In this document: piece after piece, positions 57,294 to 64,000 of the stretch
Position numbering within the stretch: the first letter of the stretch is position 1
Layout: each line of letters starts with the position of its first letter
Source of the DNA: Hordeum vulgare subsp. vulgare
Lineage: Eukaryota; Streptophyta; Magnoliopsida; Poales; Poaceae
NCBI RefSeq assembly: GCF_904849725.1
Contig: NC_058518.1
Coordinates: forward strand, 390,463,581-390,527,580
Direction of reading: 5' to 3'
Length of the DNA: 64,000 nucleotides
Translations under genes and position numbers: made by a program
The notes under the pieces: model-generated
Databases searched by the model: none
Told to the model about the DNA's origin: nothing
The model's input: the letters and a program-made list of their open reading frames with translations, nothing else

Positions 57294-58962
57294 ACTTTTT
57301 CTCGAGCTTCCTCACTGCATTGCAGTATGTGGTCATGGTGGGGTTCCTGACGTCCCACTCCTTCATCACTTGATTAACCACCAAATCTGAATCGCCATAG
57401 ACCATCAGGCGACGGACGCCGAGTGCGATGGCCATGTGCAATCCATAAAGGAGAGCCTCGTACTCTGCCTCATTGTTGGAGGAATCAAAGTGTATCTGCA
57501 ACACATACTTGAGTTTGTCACCTTTTGGTGATATGATCACAACGCCAGCGCCGGAGCCATTCAACATCTTGGACCCATCGAAGAACATTGTCCAATGAGC
57601 CGAGTAGATGTGGGTCGGTTGCTGTTGTTCTACCCATTCTGCTATGAAGTCAGCCAGACCTTGAGACTTTATAGCTTTCTTGGCCTCGAACTTGATGTCG
57701 CAGTATAACATCTCCATTGCCCACTTCGCCACTCGGCCGGACGCGTCTCGATTGTGTAGGATTTCCAACAATGGAGCATCAGAAACGACGGACACCGAGT
57801 GGTCTTGAAAATAATGAGCCACCTTCTTCGAAGTCATGTAAATCCCGTAGATAAGTTTTTGATAATGGGGATACCTCTGCTTGGAAGGAGTCAGGACTTC
57901 GGAGACATAATACACTGGCCGCTGAACCTTGTATGCTTTGCCTTCTTCTTCTCGTTCGACTGTGAGAACAGTGCTGACGACTTGATTTGTAGCCGCGATG
58001 TACAGAAGAAGGGGTTCTTTACTGAGCGGAGCAGTAAGAACCGGTTGGGTGGAAAGTAGGACTTTGAGGTCGTCGAATGCGATTTGGGCTTCGTCTGTCC
58101 ACTCGAAAGTATCTGATTTCTTCATGAGTCGGTACAGAGGAAGTGCCTTCTCGCCGAGTCGACTGATAAACCTGCTCAAAGCTGCTAGGCAACCTGTGAG
58201 CCTTTGAACATCGTGTATTCTGACCGGGCGCTCCATTCGGACGATGGTCCCGATCTTTTCGGGGTTGACATCGATCCCTCGTTCGGAAACGAAGAAACCG
58301 AGTAACTTTCCGCTGGGAACACCGAATGAACACTTGGCTGGGTTGAGCTTGATATCGTACCTACGAAGGTTGGCGAATGTTTCTGCCAAGTCAGTCAGCA
58401 GGTCGGAACCTTTGCGTGACTTGACTACGATATCATCCATATACGCCTCCACATTCCGACCGATCTGGTCGAGGAGGCATTTTTGGATCATGCGCATAAA
58501 GGTTGCTCCTGCATTCTTCAAACCAAATGGCATAGTGATGTAGCAGAAGCACCTGAATGGGGTGATGAAGGTTGTTTTTAATTCATCGGGGCCATACAGA
58601 CGGATCTGATGATAGCCCGAGTAGGCATCAAGGAATGACAAACGCTCGCAGCCCGCAGTCGAATCGACAATTTGATCGATGCGGGGGAGCGGAAAATGGT
58701 CTTTCGGGCAGACCTTATTGAGATGCTTGAAGTCGATGCACATTCGGAGAGACTTGTCCTTCTTGGGCACCATGACAACATTGGCGAGCCACTCGGAGTG
58801 GTGTACCTCGCGAATGAAGTTGGCTGCCAAAAGCTTAGCCACCTCTTCTCCGATTGCCTTCCTCTTGTGCGCGGCGGACCGACGCAGGCGTTCTCGCACA
58901 GGCCGAGCCGCAGGATCCACATGCAGTCGGTGCTCAGCCAACTCCCTGGGTACACCTGGCAT
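57259..58962 (-). pseudogene. RT, RNase H and archaeal-type RNase H of the Tat element
   Basis: An open stretch of 567 residues. RT has VVMVPKKDKSLRMCIDFKHLN, SFLDAYSGYHQI and the catalytic YMDD at residues 174-177. A first RNase H-like part (LYIAATNQVVSTVL, SDAPLLEIL) lacks the usual first Asp, as is typical in this lineage. The second, archaeal-type RNase H is complete in its motifs: FFDGSKMLNGSGAGVV, SSNNEAEYEALLYGL and YGDSDLVVNQV. The frame is joined upstream to protease through one TAA (59026-59028). Confidence 0.9.
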
Positions 58963-59025
58963 GTCAGCGGGCTTCCATGCAAAAATATCCCAATTCTCAC
59001 GAAGGAATTGGATGAGCTCGGCTTC

Positions 59026-60009
59026 TTATTTAGGATCGAGGGTGGTGGAGATGTTCCTCGGGGCAGCGGTGTCGTCCGTCGGGTGGATGCCGACCATCTT
59101 CGTCTCTCCCACCGACTGGAATGCAGACTCCAAAGCTGGCTTCTTCGAACGCATCAAGTCAGCGGGGTCGACTGTTTTCTTATACTCGTCAAGCTCGAGG
59201 ACAGCCATCTGCTGATCGGCAATCCTCGATCCCTGCTGCAGACACTCCTCGGCCCGCTGCCGATTGCCGGTGATAGTGATCACACTTTTTGGGCCTGGCA
59301 TCTTCAGCTTCAGGTACACGTAACATGGACGGGCCATGAAACGCGCATACGCCGGGCGGCCCAGAATTGCATGGTACGCACTCTGGAAATCTACCACCTC
59401 GAACGTCAGCTTTTCCTTGCGGAAGTTCTTGTCGGAGCCGAAAACGACGTCCAACGCGATTTGGCCGAGTGACTTGGCCTTTCGTCCGGGGACGACTCCA
59501 TGGAACTGCATGCTGCTCTCGCTAAGTTTAGACATCGGAATGCCCATACCCTTGAGAGTGTCAGCGTACATGATGTTCAAGCCGCTGCCGCCGTCCATGA
59601 GGACTTTGCGCAGTCGGACTCCTTCCACCACCGGGTCGACGACCAGAGCCTGCCTCCCTGGGGTGGGTACGTGTGCTGGATGATCCGACTGGTCAAAGGT
59701 GATCGCAGTCTGAGACCATTTGAGGAACGTGGGGTTGGTCGGCGTAGCCATGTTCACCTCTCTGTTCACCAGCTTCAGTCGACTCTTGCTCTCAACGTCA
59801 GCAAAAATCATCAGTGTCGCATGGACTTGGGGGAACAGATCCTCCTTGTCTTCCTCATCCTTTTCATTGCACTTTTCACTCGGTTGTCCTTCGCCGAACC
59901 CCTGGATCAGGAGGCGACATTGCCGAGTGGTATGTTTCGGATATATGGCGTTGCCCTCTTCATCCATCTTCGTGTGAATTGGACATGGCTGGTCCACGGT
60001 GGGCGCCAA
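59026..60009 (-). pseudogene. Gag C-terminal remnant and protease of the Tat element
   Basis: The frame opens inside the primer site and reads directly into the gag C-terminal phrase KHTTRQCRLL, so the gag N-terminus and core are missing. Protease follows with LMDGGSGLNIMY as its active site and AILGRPAYARFM downstream. The first ATG of the frame is about 14 codons in. A TAA at 59026-59028 separates it from RT, with the same frame continuing beyond. Deletion of gag makes this copy dependent on other elements for particle formation. Confidence 0.85.
59994..60008 (-). promoter_or_regulatory. Primer-binding site of the Tat element
   Basis: Minus strand TGGCGCCCACCGTGG, two bases from the 5' LTR edge. 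The tRNA partner cannot be named with certainty. Confidence 0.75.
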
Positions 60010-60010
60010 C

Positions 60011-60568
60011 TGTCGTGGGTATAAGTCTGACAGTAGATGTGTAGGGTACGAAAGGATGGGCAGAGCCTTAGCTACGACGAGGTTGTACGAGTTCAGGCCC
60101 CTCTACAGTGGAGGTAAAAGCCCTACGTCTCAGTGCTCTTGGGAGCTTGTTGTTGAGTGGAATATGGAATACAGTGAATTGCTAACCCCTGCACCAGTGG
60201 GGAAGGGCGGCTTATATAGAGTGCGCTACCCTTCATAACGGTTCCGTGCACACGGGTGGAGTAGTGGCGAATAAATGCCTACGTTACAGGTAACGTATGT
60301 CTTAAATGCTAATAAAGGTACATGGAAACATATGACCATTGCCCTCCAGGGGGGTTATGATGTACAGAGTGGAATCCAGTCGGTAAGTTTGATACGCTCC
60401 GAATGCTCATCTCCGACTGGATGATGGAGGAATCGTCACCGACTGGATGATGGGAAGTCCTTAATTTAGTCGGAACTGACTAAGGGCCTTACCCTTTACC
60501 AAGGGTACTCCTTGGGTAGGACCCATAGGGCAGGCCTATGACCCTACCCTAGGACTATAACCCCATCA
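60011..60568 (-). repeat. 5' LTR of the Tat element
   Basis: 558 bp, partner of 49256-49813. A TATATAA box on the minus strand (60212-60218) fits transcription into the element. Confidence 0.9.
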
Positions 60569-62837
60569 TGTGCCATTGCACATCACCGCACACACTCTTG
60601 CATCAAGCACAACATAATATAAACACCTACACATGCTAATGAGAACACACACACTAGATTACATCACATCATCTATACACCTACACATATAAACATGCAC
60701 ATGAGCTCACCAAGGCCCATCATGCCTTGGGCATGTGTGTGGCATACACACACACTAGCACACTCAACTTGCACACACACACAAGTTCAACTACGACACA
60801 ACAAGGTATGTGGGGGGGAACCCACACACACACTTTCACATCACTTGCACACTCAAGTGCAAGGCTCATCCTATCACATACACAAGAACCATATCCTACA
60901 TATATATGATATGCGTCTATACATGCAACTAGAGCTAACACACACATTCAAACACACACACCTCATGCAAAGCATCTATCTCATAACACATGGCACTCAA
61001 GTCTACCATGCATATCTATCATGCTAGCAACAAAACTAAAGTCAACATGCTGTTTGTGAGCTAAAACAAATGCCACACATGGTAACCAAGCAGCTGCAGC
61101 AACTGTGCAAACTCACATATGCAAGACAAGAAAGAAAAGCAAAAGAAAAATAAAATAAATGGGCTGGGTTTCGAACCCAGGCCCCCGTGGATCACAACAC
61201 AGCAACAACAACACCCTGCTACTGCACCAGCACTCGACAGATACAGCGAAGAGAGCAGGTTATGCTCTCTGCTGCACTTACTGTGCCAGAAAAACGAAAT
61301 ACAAAAGTTGCGCCGAGGGGATTCGAACCCCCGACGTGTCTCTGCACCAAAACGCCTCTTCCACTCTGCTACTGCTTCGTATCTTAACATAGGGGGGAGT
61401 TAACCCTTTCGAGAAACCCCCTCATGCAGCTCCTCTGTCCGACGGTGGCCGGAATAGGGGAAGGTGCTCGCCGGCGTTACACGCAAAATTAAACTACGGC
61501 TAGTTGATGGAAGGAAGTCCTTGCTCCCACGGTTCCATTTCCCTAACTAAACCTACTCGAGGGGGCCTACAGCAATGGCTCGTCGAGGCACGGCGGCTCC
61601 GGCGACAGAGAAGGAACGGTGTCAATGCTACGGCCTACTGCACTCGATCTGGGACAGGGAAGAAGGGGAGATGGATCTACCTCACCTACTGGACGAGGTG
61701 GTCGCGTGGGCCGGAGAGGATGTAGAGGAAGAAGGGGAAGGAGCCTCTCGGGGAAGATCGTCGGGGAGGAAGACCGCCATCACCGAGGTAGTGGAAGCAG
61801 GGTCGATCTCGTCGAAGTAGCCGCGGGAATGGGCTCCTGGTAGCTCCCGCGTGCTCGCCGAGGTGTTGGAGGGGCCGCAGGTGTACGGGCACGATGGCGA
61901 GGAGCTTCTCAGCTTGCGGCCATGGCGGAGGAGGTCGATCCCCTTATCTGGTGTCGTCGATAGAGAGGGAGAAGGAGATGGGATGGAGGTGGTGGCGCGA
62001 GAGAGGAACCCTAAGCTGCACGGACGCCAAGGGGTGGCTTATAAGGAGGAGGAGAGGCGAGGGACGCGCCTCGACGTCCGTGACAGCGTCTGCTGCCATC
62101 GCTCTGCCTCTCTGTCTGAAGAAAATCTGACGGAGGAAGGAGAACAGGGATCGGCGTCTACACGAGAAGGAGGGGAGCTGGGCCTGCTAGTGGGAGGAGG
62201 CCCACTAGTTGGCACAAGATAAAAGAAAGTTTAAATCCCTGGGGTTTCCAATTACAAAATAACCAGAGAAATAAAAATAAGGCAAAGCCAAATCTGTTGG
62301 GGTTTAAAACAAAACAAAAATGCCCCTCGTCATAAGGATTTATGACCTATTTAAATAAATTGGAAAATAAATATTTGGAGCAATTAAATATTAACAAAAC
62401 AGAATTTATTGGATTTGTTTGGTGAATATTAGCACCTTTAAATCATATTCTCAAATCAGCAAAACACATCCTCACAAACACCAAAAATACATGCTAAAAC
62501 ATAGGCATTTTTAAAAGAGGAAAGGATCAAATAACTTTTGGGCTTGAGATAAAAGAGAGGGGGGAAGTTTTAAACCCTAGGGGAAATCCACATAGTGCTT
62601 ACTACTAACACTTGCACTCACATCATTTCACATAACACCATCACACCATAAACACACATGGATTCACAAAGGCACAAACACAAGACATGGACTCGATGGA
62701 ATGCATGCATGCCAAAGGAAAACAAATCAAGGTGACATCACATGAAATCATATGCATTGAGCTCTCATATCAATGACAAGGTGGACCCACATAGACAAGG
62801 TTCCAAATAGGGAAAGATACACTCTTGGGGCATTACA
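60569..62837 (-). repeat. 5' LTR of the chromovirus, outer part
   Basis: Resumes at TGTGCCATTGCACATC and matches the 3' LTR to its end CATTACA. Together with 46239-49255 it totals 5,286 bp, against 5,303 bp for the intact copy. It carries the second copies of the CA-rich tract and both tRNA-like segments. Confidence 0.9.
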
Positions 62838-62842
62838 GAAAG
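62838..62842. repeat. Target-site duplication GAAAG, right copy
   Basis: It directly follows the chromovirus LTR end, and the LINE frame resumes after it. Confidence 0.9.
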
Positions 62843-63051
62843 GCACTTCCATATATGAAGAGGCAATTCCAGCTACAAAACATCTTCCCAAACAATTATC
62901 AACTGAAATCATTATTCTTGGATGTTGGAATATTTGGAAAAGAAGAAATGTCACAATCTTTAGAGAGATTCCTCAATCCATCCAGTCTTGGCGCTTTCAT
63001 CTCAAACAAGATATGATTCTTTTACAACACAAAATAAAGGAGAAGCACTAA
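62843..63051 (+). pseudogene. LINE ORF2 C-terminus
   Basis: The C-terminal zinc-region tail of LINE ORF2 (LGCWNIWKRRNVTIF, then SIQSWRFHLKQDM), ending at a stop after KIKEKH. It completes the ORF2 interrupted at 35391. The W-x-IW-xx-RN-x-x-IF pattern is the usual end of cereal LINE ORF2. Confidence 0.8.
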
Positions 63052-63816
63052 CAGAGTTTCAAACAGTGGTTGCAAAGTAACTTCTAATTGTTTAGAATGT
63101 TTGAAAAAACTGGCATTGGATAAAGGTCCTAAGGGGCCTCCTTTCTTTTGTTTTTCTGACGTTACTGTGTACTATATTCTGACTAATGTTAAAATCATAC
63201 CGTAGAACGATTGTTCTATGGTTTGTGGGTCAAAAATAGAAGTAGGCGATGACTGATTAGATGGCTAGCAGGGCCAGTGTGCCCCAGTTAGTAGTGATAA
63301 ACCTTGGGTATAACATCATGCATGTCTCAGTAAAGCAAATCACCATTTCAATAGAATTCGAGTCATTTCTCATCGGATCTTACTGCATTGTGTGTTCTCG
63401 AGAAATGTTTGGTTGCATATATGTGCGGTGTTGGGAATGCCGAAATGGATGTCAACTATGAACGACGTGCGACAGACGTGGTGCTTGAACAAGAACAAAC
63501 TGTGAAGGACACTCACGTTGCTCCTTGTCCTATGAAAACTGTGGAAACATTGAAATGATGTGGTGTTTGATGGAGTTGTTCCTTCAATCAGAGAGGTTAA
63601 AAGGCGATCTTGACGAATTCTTAGGAGAGTTGCATAGGTGGGTCAAACGTGACATTATTGACCTAGGGGTGGGAGTGGAGTGTAAATTGTAACAAATGAT
63701 GGAGGCCTTTCATACCCTTTCTCCTTCTTTAATATATGGTATGTATGCTATGCGTGCTCGAGAAAAAAATCTCGTCAGATAGTAAGATGCTCGTGGTTGT
63801 AGATATATGCATATAT
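63052..63816. other. Unassigned sequence right of the LINE
   Basis: Probably begins with the LINE 3' untranslated region, but no A-tail or target duplication is clear. No gene, conserved frame or repeat unit is recognised. Confidence 0.4.
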
Positions 63817-64000
63817 TTTTTTGAAAAGGAGGACTGCCCCCAACCTCTGCATCATGATGATGCATGCAACCATTTTGTTAATGTGCAAGGTTCCAAACAA
63901 GTGCAATATCCAGCAAGAGCTCGAAATAACTCAAAATAAAAAAGATAACATGCCACACCTGGCAAGATGAAGATATGCTATGATGACTAAACACCTAGCC
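63817..64000 (-). mobile_element. Probable 3' end of a second retroposon, minus strand
   Basis: ATATTTTTTTGAAAAGGAGG on the plus strand reads, on the minus strand, as CCTCCTTTTC followed by an A-run, preceded by GATGCAGAGG. This resembles the 3' end with A-tail of repeated Triticeae sequences I recall. It continues past the right edge. The class (LINE or other) is uncertain. Confidence 0.35.

Larger units (their letters stand above)
49256..60568 (-). mobile_element. Tat-lineage Ty3/gypsy element with antisense gene and hairpin array
   Basis: An 11.3-kb element with 558-bp LTRs, on the minus strand: 5' LTR, primer site, gag remnant/protease, RT, RNase H, a second archaeal-type RNase H, integrase, then a 70-bp tandem array, an opposite-strand spliced gene, polypurine tract and 3' LTR. 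The second RNase H and the antisense extra gene are known marks of the Tat branch. Most of gag is deleted. The two LTRs differ at about 19 of 558 positions by eye. Insertion flanks (GTTGT left, TGTGC right) do not form a perfect duplication. Confidence 0.9.
35392..62837 (-). mobile_element. Chromovirus (Ty3/gypsy) with 5.3-kb LTRs, nested in LINE
   Basis: The minus strand reads 5' LTR (62837 to 46239, itself interrupted), primer site TGGTATCAGAGC, a leader of about 1 kb, gag, protease, RT, RNase H, integrase with a C-terminal chromodomain, polypurine tract and 3' LTR (40694 to 35392). The GAAAG duplication on both sides proves a single insertion into LINE ORF2. The chromodomain places it in the chromoviruses, most like the Tekay/Del branch. 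Its LTRs are about as long as its internal region. Confidence 0.9.
28705..63051 (+). mobile_element. L1-type LINE, split by a 27.4-kb insertion
   Basis: A non-LTR retrotransposon on the plus strand. ORF1 (from at least 28994 to 31770) has CCHC knuckles. ORF2 (about 32107-35391) has an endonuclease and a reverse transcriptase. The ORF2 C-terminus lies at 62843-63051, beyond the chromovirus. Its left limit is uncertain: 28705-28993 may be its 5' region. No A-tail is clear after 63051. Many stops mark an old inactive copy. Confidence 0.85.

Noticed and set aside
58672..59472. Plus-strand frame of 266 codons over Tat RT/protease
   Set aside because: It is the antisense shadow of the minus-strand polyprotein, with no splice continuity with the real antisense gene.
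61575..62222. Possible short gene in the chromovirus LTR (Arg/Gly/Glu-rich)
   Set aside because: Homologous text at 39430-40080 has different frames and stops; GC-rich LTR sequence explains it.

Overview
The window is intergenic DNA from a large-genome grass, almost certainly a Triticeae species (wheat, barley, rye or relative). This rests on the repeat families. Two copia elements have the BARE/WIS/Angela LTR termini (TGTTGG...CCAACA) and a TGGCATCATGAGC primer site. Athila-type gypsy elements have LTRs starting TGATACGTCTCC and a TGGCGCCGTTGCCGGGG primer site. A chromovirus has 5.3-kb LTRs, and an 11.3-kb Tat-lineage element is present. I found no host protein gene, canonical tRNA or rRNA. 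Nearly every base is a retroelement or its debris.

Layout, left to right. (1) 1-6392: Athila-type element A on the minus strand (integrase, RT/RNase H, protease, gag, primer site). Its gag is split by an LTR unit at 3388-5620 with a perfect 5-bp target duplication. (2) 6393-9003: an Athila ORF1-like pseudogene bounded by a 13-bp direct repeat, then an Athila-type LTR. (3) 9004-16853: copia 1, minus strand, with both LTRs but an internal deletion. (4) 16854-28704: Athila-type element B, minus strand (gag, primer site, LTR). Its LTR is split by filler DNA and by copia 2 (19360-27478, plus strand). (5) 28705-35391 and 62838-63051: a plus-strand L1-type LINE cut in two by a 27.4-kb insertion with a GAAAG target duplication. 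(6) 35392-62837: that insertion, a minus-strand chromovirus. Its 5' LTR is itself split by the Tat element at 49256-60568. (7) 63052-64000: unassigned sequence, then the probable tail of a second retroposon.

The nesting gives a relative order: LINE, then chromovirus, then Tat element. The two 558-bp Tat LTRs differ at about 19 positions by my count (about 3.4%).

The most interesting unit is the Tat element. Besides the sense-strand protease-RT-RNase H-integrase genes it carries, on the opposite strand, a six-exon gene. All five introns are GT-AG and keep one frame, which gives 884 codons and is broken only by a single TGA. A TATA-like box lies upstream and a strong hairpin just downstream. 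Between this antisense gene and the end of the sense integrase gene sits a tandem array of about 18.5 copies of a 70-bp unit. Each unit holds two short inverted repeats and a near-copy of the element's polypurine tract. The two genes therefore converge on a hairpin array. No element in the window looks autonomous: each is broken by stops, frameshifts, lost catalytic residues or deletions.
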